Shown here in pieces: positions 39,345 to 47,402 of a stretch of 64,000 bases of DNA. The translations under genes and the position numbers were made by a program. How positions within the stretch are numbered: position 1 is the first letter of the stretch; every line of letters starts with the position of its first letter. This stretch comes from Hoylesella pleuritidis JCM 14110. GTDB lineage: Bacteria > Bacteroidota > Bacteroidia > Bacteroidales > Bacteroidaceae. Under the pieces are notes generated by a model, which was not told the origin of the DNA, ran no database searches, and saw nothing but the letters and a program-made list of their open reading frames with translations. The stretch covers positions 1-64,000 of the forward strand of contig NZ_BAJN01000013.1 in assembly GCF_000613725.1 (NCBI RefSeq), written 5' to 3'.

Positions 39345-39670
39345 TAAAATAGAACAGAATTTTAATCCGTACGCTACTTTTTTTTATTTATTAACTCACG
39401 TCTTACCGTTCATAACCATCTCAGACTGACGAAACATTCACTTCCCAAAGTTTCCCAAGTTTTATATAAGTTTTCTTGAATACTAAAATTAAATATAAAG
39501 AGGAACAGTAGCGATATATTAAGTCTTGTTATATAGGCAGATCTGACGCATTAGAAATTTTCTCCTTATTTTATTTATCCCTTTCATAGGAAAATCTTAT
39601 TTTATACCCCAGTTTGGGATAAAAAAGTTGTTTTCCTGCCGGCGGAACAAACTTTTCCGTTTTTCGTTTC

Positions 39671-39880
39671 TCAATCTGCGGAAACCGATCGAAAAAATAC
39701 TTTTTTCCTTTGTTTCCATCTGGAATCGTCCATAAATCTTTATTTTTCTTCTGATTCCATCGGAAACAGCAAACAAATTTAAATATATTTACACTTTCCT
39801 AATGGAAAGAAGAAATCTATTTTTGTTTATTTGCACTTCCCGATAGAAAGAGAGAAAATATATCTTATTTATTAACGCTT
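39671..39880. repeat. Five-copy degenerate array, period about 41 bp, with TTCC-N4-GGAA palindromes
   Basis: GGAA (or AGAA) cores recur at 39680, 39722, 39762, 39804 and 39845, i.e. every 40-42 bp. Most sit in a short palindrome: GTTTCC-ATCT-GGAATC, GATTCC-ATC-GGAAAC, CTTTCC-TAAT-GGAAAG, CTTCCC-GAT-AGAAAG. A/T-rich spacers of similar composition separate them. The period is close to four DNA turns. A sixth, less regular palindrome lies at 39628-39652. Confidence 0.65.
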
Positions 39881-40315
39881 CCTTGTCGTCTTGAGAATGT
39901 TAGTATATCCAACTTATTTTTATTTATTTCACTCATACCATTATGAGTATTGAGTGTCCTTTTTTAATTGCAAGTTATATCTTCCCAGCATATTTGTCGT
40001 ATAATTAGGTATGCTTAGTTCAGAATATTCTTTATAGATAGGTAAAGGGCCAGTTAAGATGAGTCTTTATTGAGCGTCTTGCCGTTCTTAATCTCCTATG
40101 CGTATAAACTATTTTACCAGAAATCAAAATCGTTCTTTCCTCTATAAGAGTTCTTCCAATCATCACACCATTTACAGAAAGTAGAAATGTAATTCTTTAA
40201 TATTTCGGAGAACAAGTATGGATTCCGAGAGAACAGGGGGCTTGTCGAATACAAAATAAAAAGGACGATGACAGGTTGGACAGATAAAATCGTTTTCGTG
40301 CGTTTTTCTATCAAA

Positions 40316-40379
40316 TACAAAATAAAAGACCGCAGACAACAGAGATTTCCAAAAGCGGAAAGCCAGTGTTGTCTGCGGT
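40316..40379 (-). terminator. Intrinsic terminator of thrS
   Basis: ACCGCAGACAACA (40329-40341) pairs perfectly with TGTTGTCTGCGGT (40367-40379), with an inner TTTCC/GGAAA stem. Read on the reverse strand it starts 10 bp after the thrS stop and runs into CTTTTATTTTG. Confidence 0.9.
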
Positions 40380-40389
40380 TCATGGACTA

Positions 40390-42353
40390 TCAATCCTGGG
40401 GATGGATGTTCGTGACTTCAAGCATCCCGGCTACTTCGTCGTTGACGCGTTTGGCAAACTCGTCCATCCGCATTGTGGCTTGTTCGCCACCTCCTTGACA
40501 GCGCATAGAGACGAGTCCGTCAGCGGCCTCTTTCTCGCCGACGATGACCATATAGGGTACGCGCTTGATTTCGTTGTCGCGAATCTTGCGACCGATCTTC
40601 TCGTTGCGGTCATCGATCGTGGCACGTACACCTTGCTCGTCAAGATATTTGGATACACGCTTGGCGTAGTCGTTATATTTCTCGGAGATGGGTAGAATGG
40701 CTACTTGGTCGGGCGTGAGCCAAAGCGGGAAATGGCCGGCCGTGTGCTCAATGAGTACAGCGCAGAAACGCTCGAGCGAGCCGAACGGGGCGCGGTGTAT
40801 CATCACCGGCGTCTGCTTGGTGTTGTCTTCGGCGGTATATTCCAGCTTGAAACGTTGCGGCAGATTGTAGTCTACCTGAATGGTCCCGAGCTGCCAGCGA
40901 CGGCCGATGGCGTCTTTCACCATAAAATCGAGTTTGGGACCGTAGAAGGCTGCTTCGCCGTAAGCAATCTTGGCATCGAGGCCTTTCTCCTTGCAGGCTT
41001 CTTTGATGGCAGTTTCGCTTTCTTCCCAGACCTCATCGGAGCCGATGTATTTCTCGGTATCTTTCGGGTCGCGCAGGCTGATTTGCGCTTCGAAGTCTTC
41101 GAATTGGAAGATCTTGAACACAGTCTGAATGATGTCCATCACACGTAGAAACTCGCCTTTAACTTGATCGGGGCGACAGAAGATGTGGCATCGTCTTGCG
41201 TGAAGGAGCGCACACGCGTAAGGCCGTGAAGCTCGCCGCTTTTCTCATATCGATAGACCGTACCAAACTCTGCAATGCGCAGAGGCAGGTCTTTGTAAGA
41301 CCGGGGCTTCCAGGAGAATACCTCACAGTGGTGCGGACAGTTCATCGGTTTAAGCATATACTCCTCGTCTTCTTCCGGAGTGCGGATCGGTTGAAATGAA
41401 TCCTTACCGTAATGCGCATAATGTCCGCTGGTGATATAAAGGTTCTTTGAACCGATATGCGGCGTAATGACCTCCTGATAACCGAATCGTTTCTGAATCT
41501 TGCGCAGCATATCTTGCAGACGCAGACGCAATTCCGTTCCTTTCGGAAGCCAGATAGGAAGTCCTTTTCCTACTCTCTCGGAGAACATAAACAACTCCAT
41601 TTCTTTTCCGATCTTGCGATGGTCGCGCTTCTTGGCTTCTTCAAGCATCTGTAAGTAGTCATCGAGCATTTTCTTCTTGGGGAAAGTAATGCCGTAAATG
41701 CGTGTCATTTGCTCACGTTTGGCATCGCCGCGCCAGAATGCACCGGCCACGCTCGTGATTTTGATGGCTTTGATGGCACCAGTGGACACGAGATGTGGAC
41801 CGCGACAGAGATCGGTAAAAGCGCCTTGTGTGTAGGTAGAAATGGTGCCGTCTTCCAGATCTTGGTCGATATGTTCGCACTTATATTCCTGCCCATCGGC
41901 CCCGAACTCTTTAAGGGCATCTGCCTTCGACACATTCTTTCGCACAACGGGCTCGTTTTTCTTAGCCAGCTCGCGCATTTTTTCTTCAATCTTCGGGAAA
42001 TCGCTCTCGCTGATGACATCCCCCTGCTTAGGCATTACGTCATAGAAGAAACCATTTTCGATGGCAGGCCCGAAACCGAACTGAATGCCGGGATAAAGTT
42101 CTTGCAGCGCTTCGGCCAGCAAATGCGCCGACGTATGCCAGAAGGTGTGCTTACCTTCTTCATCTTCAAATTTGTAGAGTGCGATGTGCGCATCTTGGTC
42201 GATCGGCCTGTTCAGTTCTACCGTCTCACCATTAACTCCGCAAGATACAACGTCGCGGGCGAGAGCCGGTGAGATGCTCTCGGCGATTTGTAACCCGGTT
42301 ACGCCCTTTTCGTATTCACGAACAGAGCCATCCGGAAATGTGATTTTAACCAT
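40390..42353 (-). CDS. thrS: Threonyl-tRNA synthetase, internal frame break
   Basis: Essential class II aminoacyl-tRNA synthetase that charges tRNA-Thr, about 654 residues if one base is restored. Domains in order: TGS ([20 protein letters not shown]), editing domain with HTSAH, catalytic core with zinc-binding MNCPHHC and motif 2 ([19 protein letters not shown]), motif 3 region ([11 protein letters not shown]) and anticodon-binding domain ([17 protein letters not shown]). The N-terminal frame reaches a stop at 41139, while the C-terminal part is open from 41142 in the next frame. Adding one base near 41186-41190 (GATGCCACATC read as GAT GCn CAC ATC) restores [17 protein letters not shown]. 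As the gene is essential, a sequence error is the likely cause. It is last in the SPOR-ruvX-def-TPR-thrS cluster. Confidence 0.93.
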
Positions 42354-42436
42354 AACAAATTAGTTTTTAATCTTAATCAGTTGCAAAAGTAACCTTTTCT
42401 CCGGAGATAACGGCATAAATGAATAACGAATTGCAA

Positions 42437-44404
42437 TTACTTCTTCTCGCTTTTCTTGATGATGCTGTAAGCACTATAAAGCCCTAATTCGCCAGCTTTG
42501 CTGAGATCGGTTACGCCGCCCGGCCTATCGCCAGACTGCATACGGATAAGGCCTCGATTGTAATAAGCCTCGGCTAAATTGGCATTCAAGGCAATAGCAG
42601 TGGTGTAATCGTCTATCGCTTTACTGTAATTCTTTTGTCGGACATAAAGATTCGCACGGTCGAAATAAATATAAGCGTTCTTCGGACTAAGCTTAACGGC
42701 AGTGTCGAAATCGCTCATCGCACGCGCCATCTGCAACTGCGCATTAATACCTTGCGAAACATTGAACTCGCTGATCATCGTCAGACATACGCCGCGTTGA
42801 TAATAAGCAATAGCCGACGTGCTATCTATCTGAATATAAGCAGTGAGATCGGTAATAGCTGCATCGTAATTCTGCACCACCGAATAAGCTACAGCGCGTT
42901 GCAATAAAAGAGGTTTCGCCCGGTCGACATTGCGCTGTGCATCGACAAGAGACGACAAGCTATCGATGGAATGGAAGAAAGCGTGGGTCTGTACTTCATT
43001 GAGCTGCGGCGGATTGCAGGTGACATAAAGATGGCGGGCAGGCTTCTGGGTATTGTTAAAAGCTTCAACCTCGCGGTCGAAAGCCTGATAAGACTTGATA
43101 CCGTTGGTATATTTAAAATAAGAAAGCATATACATAGGCATCGGCAAAGTCTCAACCGAACGATTCTGTACACGCCCGCGGTATTCGCTTTTATACTCGT
43201 GCTCAACCGTATTTTCATCTGCCACTACGAGCTGATTATATTTCTCAGGATCAATCTCACTACGTTTGCGTAAAACCTTAGCCTTGGCCTTACTCCACCG
43301 CGCCTGCAAACCAACGTGCTTATCCATCTGAGCCTTAAAGATGCGAAACTCATCCCGCTCTGCCTGCGCAGTCATTCCAAGGCGCCGATAACAACGCGCA
43401 CGATATTGAAGTCCGGTCCAGAAATTAGGGAATTGGTCTATGACAGCTGTATAATCGCGAATGGCAGCCCGAAGATTACCCGTCTTATCGTGCAAGATTC
43501 CACGATTGAAGATGGCTAAGACATTGCCGGGCTCCATCTTGATGACATAATCGAAATCGATAATGGCACGATTATCATCGCCCAATTGCATTCGGAGCAG
43601 ACCACGATTGTAATGCGCCAAAAAGTTATTGGGGTCTAAATCAAGCGCTGTATCATAGTCGGCCATCGCACCGCGGAGATTGTTGTAATTGAATCGGGCC
43701 AATGCTCTGTTGACATAATTACTGACCATCTTAGGTTTGATATGCAGCGCTTTACTCAGAAATTTATCAGCATCGCGCCACTGTTTACGCGCCAAACTGA
43801 TGTAGGCCCGCGTGGTCCAGGCATCACCGTCATACGGATCTACGGCCAAACTCTTGTCAAGCCATTTGGCAGCTTGCACCGTATCTTTCTCCTGTAAGTA
43901 AAGTTCGGCATTGAGCGAATAGGCATTAGCAAACTTCGCCCAGCGTCTGATGATCGTATCTACTTCATTATGTGCCGCCTGATAGTCTTTTACATTCATC
44001 CTGCATATAGCCCGATTGAACCAGTAGTTACGATTGGCAGGATTGATACGAATAGCTTCCGAATAATCGGTAATGGCCTGTTCGTATTTCTTTTGTCTGA
44101 TTCGTGCAATCGCCCGAAGGTCATAAATACCATCAATATATGGATTCAGCTTGACAGCTTGCGTGGCATCGGCTTCCGCCCCGGTAAAATCGTCTAAATA
44201 AAACTTGGCTGCACCGCGATACAACCACGGCTGATAAAGATAAGGTTTGAGCGCAATAACTTGATTGAAGTATTGAATCGAAAGCACATAATCCTCATAG
44301 TGGAGAGCTATCTCCCCACTCGTTATCAGCCTGTCTGTATTGAATTGGGCACGTGTCCCTATCGAAATGACAGACAATAACAAGAGAATAACATACTTCC
44401 GCAT
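42437..44404 (-). CDS. Tetratricopeptide-repeat protein with signal peptide
   Basis: Exported protein of 655 residues with signal peptide (MRKYVILLLLSVISIGTRAQ). About nine TPR units lie in the N-terminal half (for example LYQPWLYRGAAKFYLDDFTG and NFLAHYNRGLLRMQLGDDNR). A Lys/Arg-rich linker at about 365-400 (SKAKAKVLRKRSEIDPEKYN) is followed by a middle region without repeats and then further TPRs near the end (AYIYFDRANLYVRQKNYSKA). TPRs mediate protein-protein contacts; no partner can be named. It sits 5 bp after def and 83 bp before thrS, an order I know from other Bacteroidales. Likely periplasmic. Confidence 0.88.
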   Translation of the reverse strand: MRKYVILLLLSVISIGTRAQFNTDRLITSGEIALHYEDYVLSIQYFNQVIALKPYLYQPWLYRGAAKFYLDDFTGAEADATQAVKLNPYIDGIYDLRAIARIRQKKYEQAITDYSEAIRINPANRNYWFNRAICRMNVKDYQAAHNEVDTIIRRWAKFANAYSLNAELYLQEKDTVQAAKWLDKSLAVDPYDGDAWTTRAYISLARKQWRDADKFLSKALHIKPKMVSNYVNRALARFNYNNLRGAMADYDTALDLDPNNFLAHYNRGLLRMQLGDDNRAIIDFDYVIKMEPGNVLAIFNRGILHDKTGNLRAAIRDYTAVIDQFPNFWTGLQYRARCYRRLGMTAQAERDEFRIFKAQMDKHVGLQARWSKAKAKVLRKRSEIDPEKYNQLVVADENTVEHEYKSEYRGRVQNRSVETLPMPMYMLSYFKYTNGIKSYQAFDREVEAFNNTQKPARHLYVTCNPPQLNEVQTHAFFHSIDSLSSLVDAQRNVDRAKPLLLQRAVAYSVVQNYDAAITDLTAYIQIDSTSAIAYYQRGVCLTMISEFNVSQGINAQLQMARAMSDFDTAVKLSPKNAYIYFDRANLYVRQKNYSKAIDDYTTAIALNANLAEAYYNRGLIRMQSGDRPGGVTDLSKAGELGLYSAYSIIKKSEKK

Positions 44405-44409
44405 ATCTT

Positions 44410-44972
44410 TTATTTACGCAAAGGCTTGGTTTTATAACCGCAGCGATAACGTCCTTGCAACATCGCTTTAAGTTTACCGTGAATCAATTGTTTACGAAGC
44501 GGCGAGATACGATCAATAAACAGTTTGCCGTCTAAGTGGTCAAACTCGTGCTGCATCACACGAGCCAAATACCCTTCTACCCATTCATCGTGTTCATTGA
44601 GTTCTTCATCGAGATACCTTACATGGATTCTCGTAGATCGTTCTACATTTTCGTGAATGCCCGGCAACGATAGGCACCCTTCCTCTATTGTCTTTTTCTC
44701 AGATGCTTCATCCGTTTCAAGGATGTGCGGATTAATGTAAGCCTTGCGGAAATCCTTATATTCGGGCAGATCATCAGACAGTACATTGAGGTCGATCACA
44801 ACCACTCGAATCGACTTCCCGATTTGAGGCGCTGCCAACCCGACACCGTCCGACGCATCCATTGTCTCGAACATATCGGCTATCAACTGTTTCAAGCAGG
44901 GTAATCTGTGGAAATATCCTCAGCTACTTTCCGCAAAACGGGTTGTCCATATATATATATAGGTAATATCAT
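44410..44972 (-). CDS. def: Peptide deformylase, N-terminal frame break
   Basis: Metalloenzyme that removes the formyl group from nascent proteins. All three motifs are present: GVGLAAPQIG, EGCLSLP and HEFDHLDG (metal-binding Cys and two His plus catalytic Glu). The open frame covering them begins at 44895, too late, because the first part of the enzyme lies in another frame from ATG 44972 (MILPIYIYGQPVLRKVAEDI, then STDYP). One base missing near 44897-44903 (TACCCTGCTTG) joins them as DYP-x-LKQLIADM, giving 187 residues, normal for the family. The first codons include an (AT) tract at 44950-44961. It starts 12 bp after ruvX. The gene is normally essential, which argues for a sequence error. 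Confidence 0.92.
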
Positions 44973-44984
44973 AATCGTCAATCA

Positions 44985-45407
44985 TTAAACGGATGGGTGC
45001 CGCGCACGCATATAATCTTGCAAAAGAATGGTAGCACTAATCTCGTCCACCAATGCTTTATTTTGTCGAGCTTTCTTCCGTAAGCCTCCATCCAGCATCG
45101 CCCTGTGGGCTAAAACCGATGTAAAACGTTCATCGTAAAACTCAATAGGAATATCGGGCAATGCCCGTTTCCACCGATTCACAAATTGTTTCACTCGTTC
45201 TAAGTTCTCGCTCGGCGAACCGTCGGCCTGTCGCGGTTTGCCGATTACAATACGTTCTACTGTTTCCCGCCGAACATAGTCTTGCAGAAACGCAAAAAGT
45301 TCAGACGTAGAAACAGTCGCCAATCCGCCTGCAATAATCTGCAACGGATCGGTGACTGCCAGTCCGGTACGCTTTTTCCCGTAATCAATGGAAAGTAAAC
45401 GTGCCAC
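44985..45407 (-). CDS. ruvX: RuvX/YqgF-family Holliday junction resolvase-like nuclease
   Basis: Small RNase H-fold nuclease of 140 residues, involved in 16S rRNA 5' maturation and/or recombination intermediates. Conserved acidic residues are in place: SIDYGKKRTGLA (Asp8), YDERFTS and LVDEISATILLQDYM. The IVIGKPRQADG strand is typical. It lies between the SPOR lipoprotein gene (14 bp) and def (12 bp), so it is part of one operon. Start and length are standard. Confidence 0.93.
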   Translation of the reverse strand: MARLLSIDYGKKRTGLAVTDPLQIIAGGLATVSTSELFAFLQDYVRRETVERIVIGKPRQADGSPSENLERVKQFVNRWKRALPDIPIEFYDERFTSVLAHRAMLDGGLRKKARQNKALVDEISATILLQDYMRARHPSV

Positions 45408-45421
45408 CTATAATATTCAAC

Positions 45422-45913
45422 TTACTTCTTGAAAAGCAACCACGCATCCGGATAAGTTGCACGGAATGCATCGCGAGAGCGTGCCGCATCACCTTTCGTG
45501 TCATAGGTAGAAGCTACCACCCGATACATATTCCGATTAGAATTGTACGCTAATTGTGCATCATAGCCAGCCGACTTCAGCGTGCTTTGCAGTCCTTCTG
45601 CATTAGCTTTTACTGAGAACGAGCCTACAACCACGCTATAAGCTTTCAGCCCCGAGCCATTGATCAACGTCACATCTTCGGTCCGAGCCACTACATTATC
45701 GTAGTTGTCGGTAACTGTCGACTGTGTGGCAGTTTTCTCCTCTAACGGAGCTACCACGGGAGCATCGTCTTGTTGAGCTCCGCCTTGTGCCTGTTCCTGT
45801 GCCTTGGCCTTCTCATAAGCTTTCTTATAAGCGCTCTCTTTATTCGAACCGCAACTTGCCAACATCAGGGCTGCTATTAAACTGGCGCTCAAAATAAATC
45901 CTTTTTTCATCAT
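45422..45913 (-). CDS. SPOR-domain lipoprotein
   Basis: Lipoprotein of 163 residues: lipobox LMLASC (Cys21), an Ala/Lys/Gln/Glu-rich linker likely to be helical (AYEKAKAQEQAQGGAQQDD), and a C-terminal SPOR domain (AYSVVVGSFSVKANAEGLQS; YRVVASTYDTKGDAARSR; YPDAWLLFKK). SPOR domains bind denuded peptidoglycan at division sites. ATG 45910 is an alternative start one codon later. It is the first gene of the ruvX-def-TPR-thrS cluster; a weak -7-like TATCTTCG lies at 45968-45961 on the reverse strand. Confidence 0.9.
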   Translation of the reverse strand: MMKKGFILSASLIAALMLASCGSNKESAYKKAYEKAKAQEQAQGGAQQDDAPVVAPLEEKTATQSTVTDNYDNVVARTEDVTLINGSGLKAYSVVVGSFSVKANAEGLQSTLKSAGYDAQLAYNSNRNMYRVVASTYDTKGDAARSRDAFRATYPDAWLLFKK

Positions 45914-46058
45914 CTTACTTAGTTATTAGAAGTTCAACTTATGTTCAATTTTAAACAGTGCGAAGATACGAATTATCTGATAAATAAGAAGAGAAAACCC
46001 GCATAAAGTTTGTTAAATCAAGGAAATACAACCTTTTTAACAAAAAATATAGGCCAAA

Positions 46059-46091
46059 TTGTACATATCTCATAATATTTCATTACATTTG
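46059..46091 (+). promoter_or_regulatory. Candidate promoter of the YtxH/holin trio
   Basis: TTG (46059-46061), 22 bp, TACATTTG (46084-46091). The spacing is slightly long. The leader of about 85 bases contains a perfect 8-bp hairpin. Confidence 0.5.
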
Positions 46092-46107
46092 CTTTCAAAT
46101 AACGCCC

Positions 46108-46143
46108 TCGGTTCGAATACATCTCATTGTAATGCCGAACCGA
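46108..46143 (+). promoter_or_regulatory. 5' leader hairpin before the ytxH-like gene
   Basis: TCGGTTCG (46108-46115) and CGAACCGA (46136-46143) pair perfectly around a 20-base loop and lie 40 bp before the start codon. No T-tract follows, so it is more likely a stability or translation element than a terminator. Confidence 0.45.
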
Positions 46144-46183
46144 AAGGAAGAATGAACATTTGTCTAACTAAAATTGATAGAAG

Positions 46184-46402
46184 ATGAAAACGTTAGGTTA
46201 CATTGGAGCTTTCCTCGGCGGAGCCATTGCCGGAGCAGCTCTCGGTTTGTTAGTTGCACCCGAAAAGGGAGCAGAAACACGTACGCGTATTGCAGATGCT
46301 GTCGACAACTTCTGCAACAAACATAATATCAAACTGAGTCGAAAAGAAGTAGCCGACTTGGTTGATGATATTAAAGATGCAGCCAATGAGATGGCTGGAT
46401 GA
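46184..46402 (+). CDS. YtxH-domain small membrane protein
   Basis: A 72-residue protein of the YtxH/gas-vesicle-like stress family: an N-terminal Gly/Ala-rich membrane segment (GYIGAFLGGAIAGAALGLL), then the signature VAPEKGAETRTRI and a short helical tail. It overlaps the next gene as ATGA. Family members are induced by general stress in several bacteria; function is not known at the molecular level. Confidence 0.85.
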   Translation: MKTLGYIGAFLGGAIAGAALGLLVAPEKGAETRTRIADAVDNFCNKHNIKLSRKEVADLVDDIKDAANEMAG

Positions 46403-46758
46403 GTATGATGTTTTCCAACGACAAGAACATTGAGACGATCGGGCAGCTCGTAGAGGTGCTCAAACATTACATCGGGCTTCAAACGGAATACGTGAAGCTC
46501 GATGTAATTGAGAAGATCGTGAGACTGCTTACAGTAGCTGCAATGACGGTCGTATTGGCCTTATTACTATTACTTGCGGTAATATATCTGTCGTTTTCTG
46601 CAGCCTACGCTTTGATACCCAACCTTGGAGCAGCCGGCGCTTTCGGTGTCGTTGCAGGCGGATATCTATTCATTCTGTTGCTGTGCATCATCTTTCGCAG
46701 GCAGTGGATCGAGCGTCCGTTAGTCGGTTTTCTGGCAAACCTTTTAATGGAGAAGTAA
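46399..46758 (+). CDS. Phage-holin-like (DUF1469/ Phage_holin_3_6) membrane protein
   Basis: A 119-residue membrane protein with an amphipathic N-terminus (NIETIGQLVEVLKHYIGLQT) and two membrane helices (VAAMTVVLALLLLLAVIYLS; GAFGVVAGGYLFILLLCIIF). This pattern is that of the 'phage holin family' proteins that travel with YtxH genes in Bacteroidales and are chromosomal envelope proteins, not phage remnants. No phage genes are nearby. It overlaps the previous gene by 4 bp and precedes a third small gene by 4 bp. Confidence 0.8.
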   Translation: MSMMFSNDKNIETIGQLVEVLKHYIGLQTEYVKLDVIEKIVRLLTVAAMTVVLALLLLLAVIYLSFSAAYALIPNLGAAGAFGVVAGGYLFILLLCIIFRRQWIERPLVGFLANLLMEK

Positions 46759-46762
46759 AACT

Positions 46763-47038
46763 ATGGGCAACATTGACCAAACTTCCTCTACATCCTACAA
46801 ATCTTTGAACGAGATTCGGACCCGCAAGGAGACACTACACGAGGACATCCGTAAAGCTGACGAACAGATTCGGACATTATGGAACGACTTGTTTCATCAG
46901 CCCGAAATATCTGATACACGTCCTTCTAAACGCATTATGGGCCTGCTAAATGCTGGAACAGGCATCATCGACGGTCTGATTCTCGGGTGGAAATTATACC
47001 GAAAATTCAACGGCAGCAGTCTGTTTCGCGGTCGATAA
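46763..47038 (+). CDS. Small hypothetical protein of the YtxH/holin operon
   Basis: A 91-residue protein without a named family. A charged, probably coiled N-terminal half (RTRKETLHEDIRKADEQIRT) is followed by a weakly hydrophobic segment (MGLLNAGTGIIDGLILGWKL) and a basic tail. It lies 4 bp after the holin-like gene. The trio is conserved-looking and may act together at the membrane under stress (inference). Confidence 0.75.
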   Translation: MGNIDQTSSTSYKSLNEIRTRKETLHEDIRKADEQIRTLWNDLFHQPEISDTRPSKRIMGLLNAGTGIIDGLILGWKLYRKFNGSSLFRGR

Positions 47039-47047
47039 CCCACTCTA

Positions 47048-47069
47048 TTTGTAATCGACTGATTACAAA
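47048..47069. terminator. Hairpin between convergent genes
   Basis: TTTGTAATC (47048-47056) and GATTACAAA (47061-47069) pair perfectly around GACT, 10 bp after the trio's last stop. No clear T-tract follows, so it is a weak or factor-assisted terminator at most. Confidence 0.5.
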
Positions 47070-47097
47070 CAAGTTACAAATCCCTTGAAAATACCGT

Positions 47098-47163
47098 GCA
47101 TTTAACGGTTAATGACCTGGCATTTAACGGTTAGTTGTATACCAATTAGCCGTTAAATGTAAC
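47098..47163. repeat. GTTTAACGG element, third intergenic locus
   Basis: GCATTTAACGGTTA occurs at 47098-47111 and 47120-47133 with the same 22-bp period as at 3389/3411. An inverted copy (reverse strand CATTTAACGGCTAATTGG) lies at about 47142-47159. Confidence 0.7.
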
Positions 47164-47402
47164 ATAACTAACAGTTAATTGGAATGTAAGTTATATTTCA
47201 TTGATTATCAAACACATATAAATAATATGACAACTATTCAAAGTTGCCGTCTATTTATATTTACTTATGCTTGTAGTATATTACTAATAAGTGCCATAAT
47301 ATTCTGTCCTATGGCATCAAACAATATGCTCTAATGTAACGGATAAGGTTGTTCCAACTCACAAAAGATGGTTACTTCGCATACGCAACGATTGGATTTG
47401 CA

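Larger units (their letters stand above)
39178..40389. other. Long intergenic region between thrS and the susC3 operon
   Basis: At 1.2 kb this is the longest non-coding stretch. It carries the susC3 promoter, a 41-bp-period array (39671-39880), a 17-base direct repeat (AATACAAAATAAAA at 40249 and 40315) and the thrS terminator. Short open frames near 40114-40393 overlap the terminator and look like chance. Confidence 0.65.
47039..47402. other. Intergenic region after the YtxH/holin trio
   Basis: A 364-bp gap between convergent genes. It holds a perfect hairpin (47048-47069), the third GTTTAACGG cluster (47098-47163) and A/T-rich DNA. A short forward open frame at 47349-47564 is antisense to the SDR gene and is not credible. 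Confidence 0.6.

Noticed and set aside
39671-39880. The 41-bp-period array as a CRISPR array
   Set aside because: Units are too diverged, there is no alternation of identical repeats with unique spacers, and no cas gene is present.
40114-40393. Reverse-strand open frames of 70-90 codons after thrS
   Set aside because: They consist of the terminator stem and a 17-base direct repeat (AATACAAAATAAAA); no start signal and no protein-like composition.
44950-44961. AT-dinucleotide tract as the cause of a phase-variable def gene
   Set aside because: The tract is short, the frame break lies about 50 bp away, and phase variation of an essential enzyme is implausible.
46399-46758. The holin-like gene as a prophage remnant
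   Set aside because: It travels with a YtxH gene in a chromosomal operon and no phage gene is nearby.
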